Assembly: GCF_019219075.1 (NCBI RefSeq)
Contig: NZ_JAHUWJ010000001.1
Location: 601,646-665,645 of the forward strand
Source: Chitinophaga sp. sic0106
GTDB taxonomy: Bacteria > Bacteroidota > Bacteroidia > Chitinophagales > Chitinophagaceae
Direction of reading: 5' to 3'
Length of the DNA stretch: 64,000 nucleotides
Made by a program: the position numbers and the translations under genes. This document shows positions 55,585 to 64,000 of this stretch, piece after piece. The notes under the pieces are model-generated. The model was not told where the DNA came from. It searched no databases and was given only the letters and a program-made list of their open reading frames with translations. Position 1 is the first letter of the stretch, and the number at the start of each line of letters is the position of its first letter.

Positions 55585-57276
55585 CTACTTAGTCAATGCT
55601 TCTAAAATTAAGCGCCTTGTGTTTCTAAATTGTTTTACATCCATATTGTAACTATCAAAATTTTTAATAAGTAAATCTGAAAGTTGATATGCTAGCTTTG
55701 CATTCTTCTTTTTCAATAAGTTCAGGAGTTCATAATCAATTATTCCATCTCTTACTGCTTCAAGACGGATAGAACTTAAATAACCGTCGGTTTTAGGATA
55801 CACGATCCAACTGTCCCCCGCAGGAAGAATGGATCCGCCCGATTTGGTTTCTGCTCCTTCACTGAGGCTATTATTGTTCCAGTTGTTGTACGCCCAGTGT
55901 ATATAACCTTTGAGATTATATTTAAAATTAATCCAATGGAGATATCTGGTTTTGAGAAGTGGTATTTCAATGAACCAGTTGGCATAATTACCTTGAGGGA
56001 GCCAACACGTATAATACCATATTTCTTTGCCCTGATTTATTTGATTTTTGTAGTAATTGTAATTGTCCTTTAGAAAGTCCAAAACTGGGATGCTGATGTT
56101 AATATAGTCAGTTACTTTGGTAGTTTGTACTGCTTCAATTGTTTTTAATTCCGGTGCTATTTTCTTGATGAATTTGGCTATTTCAATATAAGAATTTGCG
56201 TTGGCATCAACGGGTTCATCAACTAATCGCTGATAATACTTATTGATCCAATTTTTTGCTTTGAGATGCTGCACCAGTGCTGGCATGAGCTGTTGGTAAA
56301 AAGCAATTACTTCTGGATTCTTAATGTTGCCACTGCTTAGTACAATTTTGTCACCTTGTGATTTGTAGTAGAAAAGATCAAAACCATCCCACCAGCCGTT
56401 ATTTCTGCCTCCAAGATATCCTCCTTCAATACGAGTCAGTACACCAGCCTTTTCATAGACACCTATTAATTTGTCCATTTTAGTAAAATCGAAGGTATAC
56501 TTCCCGTTGGAATAACCATAATCTATCAAATGAATGACATAAAATAATACCATATTTTGGCGATATTCCTTCATCATCCTTGCCATTTTCTCGGTCAGGC
56601 TCCAAAATTCAGGAGAGTATTCTGTTACTTCTTTACGGCTCATCTGCCTGTATTTATCCATGGAAGAAATTCGACTATTGTCTACCGATGGATTCAGACT
56701 AATCATTAAGGTTGAGTTGATGACTGAAACAGGATAAACTTTTATATTAAAATCTTTCACACTGGAAATCACTTTCCCATTAATACTGGCATTGAACTTA
56801 ATCTGACCTTTGTATAGTCCAGGAGCTGTATTATTAGGAATGGCAATTGTAACCCAAATAGGTTGCGTGCTATTAGGTGCTATGTCAATACTTGCTGCTT
56901 CCAGCAATGGGTCTGGATATAATTTGTCTGTAGGTTTTAACACATCTGGGGATGGGTCTTTTGCAAGATTATTAATCTTCACATAACCTACAAATTTAAT
57001 CTTACAATTTGTCAGTTTATTTGCTCCATTGGTAAGGCTTATTACCGTTGCACTTAAGCCTTTTACTGGATAGTTTGATCTTACTGCATACTGGAGCGAT
57101 ACAAAATCAGAAAGTGCTGCATCTAGTGTCGGCGTAATGTTTGCTGCTGTAACATCTGCCTTAAACACCTTGATTAAAGGATCAACATAGTTAATCTCTA
57201 CCTGCGCGCAGAGATCGCTAGCGTTCAGTGCAGCTATCAGTTCCAAAATTATTATGGCAAAAAGGGCTTTTTTCAT
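55585..57276 (-). CDS. DUF4091 (GH123-like) exported glycosidase-like protein
   Basis: A 563-residue exported protein with signal MKKALFAIIILELIAALNAS (cleavage near LCAQ). The N-terminal half is beta-rich; the C-terminal part has YYQRLVDEPVDA (adjacent Asp-Glu as in GH123-type enzymes) and the DUF4091 signature LPAGDSWIVYPKTDGYL followed by SIRLEAVRDGIIDYELL. GH123 enzymes remove N-acetylgalactosamine using substrate assistance, but the substrate here is unknown. The minus-strand ATG at 57276 is preferred to TTG at 57300. It follows an acyltransferase gene by 60 bases. Confidence 0.8.
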   Translation of the reverse strand: MKKALFAIIILELIAALNASDLCAQVEINYVDPLIKVFKADVTAANITPTLDAALSDFVSLQYAVRSNYPVKGLSATVISLTNGANKLTNCKIKFVGYVKINNLAKDPSPDVLKPTDKLYPDPLLEAASIDIAPNSTQPIWVTIAIPNNTAPGLYKGQIKFNASINGKVISSVKDFNIKVYPVSVINSTLMISLNPSVDNSRISSMDKYRQMSRKEVTEYSPEFWSLTEKMARMMKEYRQNMVLFYVIHLIDYGYSNGKYTFDFTKMDKLIGVYEKAGVLTRIEGGYLGGRNNGWWDGFDLFYYKSQGDKIVLSSGNIKNPEVIAFYQQLMPALVQHLKAKNWINKYYQRLVDEPVDANANSYIEIAKFIKKIAPELKTIEAVQTTKVTDYINISIPVLDFLKDNYNYYKNQINQGKEIWYYTCWLPQGNYANWFIEIPLLKTRYLHWINFKYNLKGYIHWAYNNWNNNSLSEGAETKSGGSILPAGDSWIVYPKTDGYLSSIRLEAVRDGIIDYELLNLLKKKNAKLAYQLSDLLIKNFDSYNMDVKQFRNTRRLILEALTK

Positions 57277-57336
57277 AGTTTTGTTTTTTATATATGACAA
57301 GTCCCAATCTATTCAATTACTATGCTTTATAGTCTG

Positions 57337-57978
57337 TTATGACCAGGAAATATTTGATTTAATCACTTTGGCTGGATTACCCCCTATTATACAATTTGTT
57401 TCAGAGAAACTGTTTCTTACAACCGAATTTGCTGCCACTACACAGCCATCCGGAATAACAGCACCTTTGTAAATACTTACATTAGAACCGATCCATACCT
57501 TATTACCAATTACAATATTGTTGCTTTTTTGTTTTTTCCCTTCATAATGAACTTCATGAAAATCATTGTCCAGAATCTGGCAATTCCAAGAAATTGCAAC
57601 ATCGTCACCTATTGTGAGGTTGTCGGTAATAATAATATTTGTGAATGGATTGATAAATCCATTTGACCCGATGGTAACCTTGGCATTCATACCGATATCA
57701 AATCTGCAGCCTCTTCCTATGGCGAATTTGCCCTTGAATAATAATTGCCCTTCAATATGCAGGTATGTGTAATCTTTACGATGACAAAATCCCACAAAGG
57801 ATGTGCCCACGGATACTGGAGCCATTGTTATTATGTTATTAGAGCCTTTAATTATTGCTCGTTGATGTAGGAGCAACAGTTTGCCACTAATTCTATAATA
57901 GCAATAACGAATAAGAAGAGAAATAACGGAAGTACCCGATTTTCTGCAATTTTTGTACAATAGTCCTAGTTTTTTCAT
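57337..57978 (-). CDS. Left-handed beta-helix (hexapeptide) acyltransferase
   Basis: A 213-residue acyltransferase: N-terminal helical lead, then hexapeptide repeats (GKFAIGRGCRFDIGMNAKVT, LTIGDDVAISWNCQI, VWIGSNVSIYKGAVIPDGCV, IIGGNPAKVIK). Catalytic His is probably in NDFHEVHY. Similar to WcaB/capsule O-acetyltransferases. First gene of a two-gene minus-strand unit at the end of the polysaccharide locus. Confidence 0.82.
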   Translation of the reverse strand: MKKLGLLYKNCRKSGTSVISLLIRYCYYRISGKLLLLHQRAIIKGSNNIITMAPVSVGTSFVGFCHRKDYTYLHIEGQLLFKGKFAIGRGCRFDIGMNAKVTIGSNGFINPFTNIIITDNLTIGDDVAISWNCQILDNDFHEVHYEGKKQKSNNIVIGNKVWIGSNVSIYKGAVIPDGCVVAANSVVRNSFSETNCIIGGNPAKVIKSNISWS

Positions 57979-58165
57979 TGAAGTGTTTATAAAAAAGTTT
58001 CAACCTTAATTGCCAGAAAGATGAGCATGGTATAAATGTGATAATAAATATAATATGAATCTCATGGTCTGTCCTAATATAACAAAAAAATTAATTTAAC
58101 TCAGAGCTCTTCGGCTTTTCTTTTCGACAGCTGGATAATTGAAATTATCCTTATAACTTCGCCTT

Positions 58166-60067
58166 ATGCATTACGTTACAGTAGAAGGACTCACAAAATC
58201 ATACGGAACCAAACCACTTTTCCGGGATATTTCATTTCATATAGAAGAAGGTGATAAAATAGCACTGGTAGCCCTTAATGGCTCCGGTAAATCGACATTA
58301 CTCAAGATATTATGTGGTAAGGAAAGCCCGGATGAAGGTAAGGTCTGGATTCATAAAGACGTTACCGTTGTAATGCTTGAACAGCAAGCAGATTTTGATC
58401 TTTCTAGAAATGTATTAGAAAATATTTTTGATCATAGTCATCCTATACTCAACGCAATCAAGGAATATGAACTGTTGACTGACGAAGGAATGGAGCCTGA
58501 CCATGATGCATTAACGAATGCTATAGCCAAGATGGATGAGTTGAATGCCTGGCATTTTGATTCCAAAGTGAAGCAAATTCTTGGTAAGCTCAATATTCAT
58601 CGCCTAGATCAGCCAGTGGGTAGCCTATCCGGTGGTCAGCAAAAACGTGTGGCGCTGGCTAAAGTTCTTATCGATATCGGTTTTGAGCACAGACATGTGC
58701 TGTTAATCATGGACGAACCTACCAACCACCTGGATGTTTCAATGATCGAATGGCTGGAAAATTACCTGGATCAGGAAAAAGTAACCTTGTTACTTGTAAC
58801 CCACGATCGCTATTTCCTGGACAGCGTTTGTAATGAAATAATGGAACTTGATCAGGAGCAGCTTTTCATATATAAGGGAGACTACGAGAATTACCTGGAA
58901 AAGAAAGCTGCCCGCGAGGAAAGCGATAAAGCTTCAGTAGAAAAAGCGCGCAACCTGTACCGTAAAGAGCTGGAGTGGATGCGCAAGCAGCCTAAAGCCC
59001 GTACCACCAAGTCAAAAGCGCGTCAGGATAATTTCTACGAAGTAAAAGAAAAGGCCACCACACGTATACAGGATCAACAGCTGGAACTGAACGTGAAAAT
59101 GACCCGTCTGGGAGGAAAAATCCTTGAATTAAAGAAAGTATATAAGTCCTACGGTGAGCTAAACATACTAAAAGGATTTGATTATACTTTCAAAAAAGGT
59201 GAGCGTGTAGGCGTAGTTGGTAAGAATGGTGTGGGTAAATCTACCTTTATCAACATGCTGCTTGGAAAAGAACAACCCGATTCCGGCAAGATCAATGTGG
59301 GAGAAACCATCGTTTTCGGCGATTACAGCCAGGAAGGTTTGTTGATCAAAGAGGACATGAGAGTGATAGAATTCGTAAGAAATATTGCTGAAAACTTTCC
59401 TCTGGCTGACGGTACAAAGGTAAGTGCTGCTCAATTTCTGGAGCTATTCCTGTTTCCGGCAGAAAAACAATATACTTATATCTCAAAATTAAGTGGAGGC
59501 GAAAAAAGACGGCTGCATTTACTTTCCATCCTCTTTAGAAACCCAAATTTTCTTGTGCTGGATGAACCTACAAACGACCTGGATCTGCCTACACTTAGCA
59601 TCCTGGAGTCATTTTTACAGGAATACCAGGGCTGTATTATCATCGTAAGTCACGATCGCTATTTCATGGATAAACTGGTAGACCACCTGTTTGTTTTTGA
59701 AGGGCAGGGGCAAATTCGTGATTACCCAGGTAACTATTCCCAATATCGCGAATCGGAACGGGAAGAGGAACGTAAAAAATCGCAGAATCAAAAGATTGAA
59801 AAACCCACTGCTTCAAATGTTACCATCGCTACAGCTGCTGTCGAAAAGCCGAAAAAAATGTCCTTTAAAGAGAAAAGAGAGTTCGAGCTGCTGGAGAAGG
59901 ATATCGAAAAATTAGAAGCAGAAAAGAAGAATATTGAAGACGCGTTGTCCAGCGGAGAGCTCGCTTTTGAAAAGATAGAACCCTTGACCAGCAGAATGGG
60001 AGAAATTCTTCAGCTACTCGATGAAAAGGGAATGAGATGGCTCGAATTAAGTGAGTTTGAATCTTAG
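58166..60067 (+). CDS. ABC-F family ATPase
   Basis: A 633-residue soluble protein with two ABC nucleotide-binding domains: first Walker A LNGSGKST and LSGGQQKRVALAK, second Walker A GKNGVGKST and LSGGEKRRLHLL, each with DEPTN. A linker with a Lys/Arg-rich helix (about 250-310) and a C-terminal coiled coil after 540 complete the Uup-type ABC-F architecture. These act on ribosomes, not in transport. It is outside the polysaccharide unit, divergent from the acyltransferase. Confidence 0.92.
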   Translation: MHYVTVEGLTKSYGTKPLFRDISFHIEEGDKIALVALNGSGKSTLLKILCGKESPDEGKVWIHKDVTVVMLEQQADFDLSRNVLENIFDHSHPILNAIKEYELLTDEGMEPDHDALTNAIAKMDELNAWHFDSKVKQILGKLNIHRLDQPVGSLSGGQQKRVALAKVLIDIGFEHRHVLLIMDEPTNHLDVSMIEWLENYLDQEKVTLLLVTHDRYFLDSVCNEIMELDQEQLFIYKGDYENYLEKKAAREESDKASVEKARNLYRKELEWMRKQPKARTTKSKARQDNFYEVKEKATTRIQDQQLELNVKMTRLGGKILELKKVYKSYGELNILKGFDYTFKKGERVGVVGKNGVGKSTFINMLLGKEQPDSGKINVGETIVFGDYSQEGLLIKEDMRVIEFVRNIAENFPLADGTKVSAAQFLELFLFPAEKQYTYISKLSGGEKRRLHLLSILFRNPNFLVLDEPTNDLDLPTLSILESFLQEYQGCIIIVSHDRYFMDKLVDHLFVFEGQGQIRDYPGNYSQYRESEREEERKKSQNQKIEKPTASNVTIATAAVEKPKKMSFKEKREFELLEKDIEKLEAEKKNIEDALSSGELAFEKIEPLTSRMGEILQLLDEKGMRWLELSEFES

Positions 60068-60212
60068 TGGAACGAGGCTATATAAATGCTGCAACAGGAA
60101 CAAGATAAAAAGTCTTAGAAATAATAACAGGATAGCTATTTCTCAAAGCTCGTCCGGTAGGACGAAGTGCATTATTTGTTGCTGATACAGCCACGAATTT
60201 TTATTATATGGT

Positions 60213-60220
60213 TAACTTTG
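60213..60220 (+). promoter_or_regulatory. Possible promoter -7 box for the broken gene pair
   Basis: TAACTTTG matches TAnnTTTG and lies 32 bases before the ATG at 60252; no clear -33 element. Confidence 0.4.
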
Positions 60221-60251
60221 TGGCCTATACCGTAGAAACAAAAGTTTACCT

Positions 60252-61696
60252 ATGAAGTTTATATCTTTTATCCTGGTACTTACAGCATTTTTTGTGCCTG
60301 TTACTAGTTATGCCAATAATATAAATGTAAAAAAGTCTCGCTGGTTTCAAATGATGAAACTGCCAAATCTGTCCTAATCCAGTTTGACCTCTCTTGGGAC
60401 AACTCCTAGAGAGATGATATTAACTGGGACGCCGCTTGGATATTCGTAAAGTACAAGCGCTCTAACGGCAGTTGGGGACATGCTAAGCTTGCAGCAAATG
60501 GGCATAATATTACAGGCGGAAACGTTCCATTCAGATTAAATCTTCCTGCCGACAGGCTGGGTGTTTTTGCTTATAGAACAAGCAATGGTAACGGGAATAA
60601 CGAAATTACGGGCGTGAAACTATCATGGAACTATGGCACGGAAGGACTAAATTCTATCAGTGATGTTGAAGTAAAAGTATTTGCGACAGAAATGGTCTAT
60701 ATTCCAGAAGGCTCATTTGCAGCAGGGGATAGTTCCAATAGCTCAGGCTCCATACGTAACGCAGCGGGTGGGCGGGATTACATAGTTGTTACTGATACCA
60801 TCTCGGAAAGTTTTACCTCCTCTCCCGGAACACCTGGATCCATTGCAAAAATTGACGGGCTGAGGGGACTGGATACAAATAATGATGGTATCATTGAAAA
60901 TGCACATTACCCAACGGGTTATAAGGCATTCTACTGCATGAAATATGAGTTGTCACAAGGTCAGTTGACAGATTTCATGAATTCCTTTTCTGTTGCCCCC
61001 GCTGATTCGGCAGTTAATCTTAACAGAAGAAAACCATGGATTTTCTATCCGAACCTCACCAACAGAAATACTATATTCTTGCAGGATAATGTATACTACG
61101 TAACCCGGCCAGATAGAGCTGCTATTTGCAACGAATCTACTTCATTACCATTTGCAGTGTGGGCATGTCTGCGTCCTATGTCAGAATTTGAATTCGAAAA
61201 GGCTTGTCGGGGGCCATTAGCTCCCGTTCCAAACGAAGGTGCATTCGGAAGTCAATACCGCAATAGCTTTGCAAGTGGTTACCAGGTTAATGGTGTTGAG
61301 AATGGGACAGAGAAATTGAATATCCAAGGTAATGAGTATGTGAATAACAAGACATTCCTAAATGGAGACCAGGGAAGTGGCCCGTTTAGGGTAGGTATTT
61401 TTGCTACCCCTACCAGCAACCGTCAAACTTCCGGTGCTGCTTATTATGGGGTGATGAATTTGACAGATAACATGTATGAGTATGTTTTCCTGTACAATCG
61501 TGCAATCGGCGCATCGGATGAAATTCATGGTACAGGTGTTCTACCCATGCCAGCATCTGAATCAGGACCATACACCACAGCACCTGGTTGGGGTATGCCT
61601 GGATGGAAAGATAATACTGTTTCTGGTCTGATAGAAGTAATAGACTTTCCAAGATATGGCTTCCGGGGTGTAAGAACAGCACCGCAAGAAAACTAA
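60252..61696 (+). pseudogene. Broken SUMF1/formylglycine-enzyme-like exported protein gene
   Basis: ATG at 60252 starts a signal peptide (MKFISFILVLTAFFVPVTSY), but the frame shifts by one base in the run of six As at 60329-60334 (restoring it gives VSLVSNDETAKSVLIQFDLSWDNS) and a TAG stop at 60407-60409 replaces a probable Trp codon before RDDINWDAAW. From there the frame is open for about 430 codons, with a SUMF1-type domain (MVYIPEGSFAAGDS, GYKAFYCMKYELSQGQ, RPMSEFEFEKACRG, GFRGVRTAPQ). Two independent lesions argue for a pseudogene; sequencing error is the alternative. It lies 22 bases before another broken gene. Confidence 0.7.
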
Positions 61697-61718
61697 TCCT
61701 GACCTTTATCCTAGAAAT

Positions 61719-63828
61719 ATGAATAAATTATGCTATAGCCTGTTACTCACATGGCTAGTAACATTTCTGCGTATAGAGGTTCAGGCACAGGCTGTGCAAA
61801 TAATGGCACCTGCCGGCGGAGAAGTCTGGCCAGGAGGAAGTACCCAAATCATCCGATGGGCCTATTCCAATTTAACAATGTGCGGCTTGAATATTCCATT
61901 GATGATAAACAGACATGGGTACCAATTATTGGTTCTTATCCGGCGTCGGCTATTTTTTGGGCATAAGCAATAAATGGACAACAGGTTCGCCAGTTTTACT
62001 CAGATGGAAATATGACGGAATTACTAAAGTGAATATCTCCTGGAATGACGGCAGTAATTCCGGTGTAATCGCCAACAATATACCAGCAAGTTTGAATTAC
62101 TTTAATTGGGTGGTACCAGCGTCATTAGCAGGAAAAAATGTTATCATTAAAATTTCAGATGTTTCTAATCCAGCCACATTTAGAGATTTTCAACCTGCCA
62201 GTCCTGTATCGGGAATGCCAGTCAGCAATACTTCTAAGTATTATGGTGGAATTTATGATGGTCATGCAACAGCATCTACTTACGTTTTTCAACCCATTAT
62301 CATACAAGCACCAATGTTGAATGCTGAAGTTGAAGCAGGAGTTTCAACTGTTATCTCGTGGGTCGGAAATACATCCGACTCCATCCATTTTTATTATTCA
62401 CTGGATAGTGGTGCTACATGGGTGAATATTAATACGGGTACTAGATTGTCACCCACTTCTTATGAATGGATTACTCCTAATGTGACCTCGGTAAGTGCTT
62501 TAATAAAATTAACAGTAGGAGATAGCTTATTCATTTCTCCCAGGTTCAACATCAGAAGTAAATCTCTTAAAATTATACCCAGCAGAACCACTGCGCAGGT
62601 AGGAATGGTATGGCCAGTGAAATGGTCTGCCGCAAGCCTTGATACGGTGAATATCTATAAAAAGGTAGATTCCGGAAATTGGATATTGGTGGCTAATAAA
62701 GTAGATGCTAATCGTGGTGCCTATAACACCATTGTTAATGGCGGAATTGGGACTACATTCCAGTTTAAGGTGCAGGACACTGCCTGGAATGTCGCTGACT
62801 CTACTGTTCCTGTTATTATCCAACCTGAACCAGTATCCGTTGCACAAAAATATATGGGAGGTAGTTACGATGGTGCAGCTACCCGCTCAAATATTACATT
62901 GTTATTGCTCAAGTCTCCTGTGGGGAGTGAAGTGTTGATAAGTGGCAATACCTTCAATGTCACCTGGGCTTCCTATAACCTGGAAGATTCTGTGAAGATT
63001 GAACTAAGCCTGGATAGTGGCTATACCTGGCAAATGGTCGATAAAGCACCCGCTTTGGTCGGTAAATATGAGTGGGTGATTCCCTCTCAAATCAAAAATG
63101 CCAGGGTTTTCCCTGCGAGAACATTGGGAGAAATAAATAGTAATTGCATGCTTCGTGTAGCCACTTTTGAAAGCAATGACTTACTTTCTGCCACACAAAA
63201 AAGCTTCACCATTAAAACTAGTGAAAATATCCCTTCACTCGATGTTGTGAAACCTGCTAGCGGGGATACACTTCAAACGGGAGTTAGTTACCAGATTAAA
63301 TGGGATGCACAAAACATCAGCACCGCCCTCCTCTCCATTGATATTTCCGACGATGACGGCGCCACCTGGACCACCATTGCCCTAAACACCGCTAATACTG
63401 GAGCCTTCGATTGGCAGGTGCCACTCAAATACGGCAGCACCACCGGTGTTAACTACGCTAAATCACGTATACGGATATACGCTACAATCGACGGTACTAA
63501 ACTCACCGCTGAAAGCGCACCATTTGTATGGAAACAGCAAGTACTAACGGGGATTCCTGAAGAAGTCGTCCGAAATAGGGATATGAAAATCTATCCTAAT
63601 CCGGCAACAGATTTCATAATGGTCCATGCCTTCTTCCCGGAAAAACAGAATCTGGTAATAACTATCAATGATATTGCCGGCAGGAAAATTTACGAGCGTG
63701 GTTACCTCAATGTGAAAGATAGTTTCCATGAAAGGGTGCCTCTCAAAGGAGCCGCAGGCATGGTATATGTAACGGTTTCAACCCCACAGGGTAAACTATG
63801 TACAGTACCAGTTATGATAGCCAAATAG
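61719..63828 (+). pseudogene. Frameshifted secreted T9SS-sorted repeat protein gene
   Basis: Starts with signal MNKLCYSLLLTWLVTFLRIE and PAGGEVWPGGSTQIIRWAYSN, then loses one base near 61877 (an A before ATGTGCGG) and another around 61930-61960, after which the frame is open for roughly 620 codons. The intact part has repeated beta-sandwich units (for example DDGATWTTIALNTANTGAFD) and ends with a type A T9SS sorting domain (MKIYPNPATDFIMVHAF, IAGRKIYERGYL). Restored, it would be about 700 residues, cell-surface or secreted. A terminator follows immediately. Confidence 0.7.
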
Positions 63829-63844
63829 TAATCTATTTCCTCAA

Positions 63845-63877
63845 AAACCAGCCTTCATTCGAAGGCTGGTTTTTTTA
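63845..63877 (+). terminator. Terminator after the T9SS protein gene
   Basis: Perfect 12-bp stem AAACCAGCCTTC (63845-63856), 4-base loop, complement at 63861-63872, then Ts. It directly precedes the group II intron. Confidence 0.9.
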
Positions 63878-63878
63878 T

Positions 63879-64000
63879 GTGTGCCAGGCATGTGTTATAG
63901 CTCTAGGGTGCAAGTCCCGAATGCGCTTTGTAGTAGGAAGCATTAGCCAATAGCAAGGGTGTCCATTGTAAGATGGAATCTGAAGGAAGCTGGCGGCAAA
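63879..64000 (+). mobile_element. 5' end of a group II intron, truncated by the window
   Basis: GTGTG at 63879-63883 fits the group II 5' splice-site consensus GUGYG. Downstream, the blocks CTAGGGTGCAAGTCCCGAA, GGAAGCATTAGCCAATAGCA and AGATGGAATCTGAAGGAAGC followed by TGGCGGCAAA match the domain I sequence of bacterial group II introns as I know it. The reverse-transcriptase/maturase frame would lie beyond 64000. It begins six bases behind a terminator stem, the insertion habit of the IIC class. Confidence 0.8.

Overview
The window is chromosomal DNA from a Bacteroidota species, most likely in the Chitinophagaceae (Chitinophaga-like). The evidence is the BamA–OmpH–OmpH order, rpmH–rnpA–yidD followed by an S41 peptidase, TAnnTTTG promoter boxes, start sites without Shine-Dalgarno sequences, a type IX secretion (T9SS) sorting tail, DUF3857 proteins and a PA0069-type radical SAM protein. 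The genus is inference; no rRNA is present.

Layout. 1-3.5 kb: outer-membrane assembly (3' part of bamA, two periplasmic OmpH/Skp chaperones). 3.5-6.3 kb: rpmH, rnpA (apparently with an AUA start), yidD and an S41 protease. 6.4-8.6 kb: a Tat-exported Gfo/Idh/MocA oxidoreductase with a DUF1080 lipoprotein, a probable 3-keto-sugar pair. 8.7-15.4 kb: superoxide dismutase, PAS-LuxR regulator, small J-domain-like protein, SPFH protein, tadA-ligA on the minus strand, and a Nudix-type regulator with a degenerate catalytic box. 16.3-24.3 kb: fused isobutyryl-CoA mutase IcmF, GH125 mannosidase, membrane MutS-like ATPase, radical SAM protein. 24.3-33.1 kb: intergenic stretches rich in promoters, short leader-like ORFs and terminators, separating a DinB-like protein, two tandem DUF3857 proteins and a two-gene operon of a BCS1-like AAA ATPase and the RNA ligase RtcB. 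33.4-35.1 kb: sterol-desaturase-like membrane protein and an ECF sigma factor, convergent.

35.6-58 kb is an exopolysaccharide/O-antigen-type locus, almost all on the plus strand and visibly more AT-rich than its surroundings. It encodes an SLBB export protein, a Wzz-like protein, an FkbM methyltransferase, flippase Wzx, polymerase-like Wzy, several glycosyltransferases (one fused to a hexapeptide acyltransferase), genes for GDP-D-glycero-D-manno-heptose (gmhA, hddA, hddC) and GDP-mannose/GDP-fucose (manC, gmd, fcl), and a Wzi-like barrel. Two minus-strand genes (DUF4091 glycosidase-like, acyltransferase) close it. The heptose phosphatase gmhB and a priming phosphoglycosyltransferase were not seen.

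58-64 kb: an ABC-F ATPase, two adjacent secreted-protein genes each carrying two lesions (apparent pseudogenes), a strong terminator, and right behind it the 5' end of a group II intron that runs off the window.

Most noteworthy for follow-up: the AAA–RtcB operon and the orphan attenuator-like leaders upstream of it; the Cys-rich (RACC) short ORFs before the DinB-like gene; the rnpA start; the palindrome at the radical SAM gene; the overlapping hairpins after icmF; and the intron placed behind a terminator. No tRNA, rRNA, CRISPR array, prophage or transposase was recognised.
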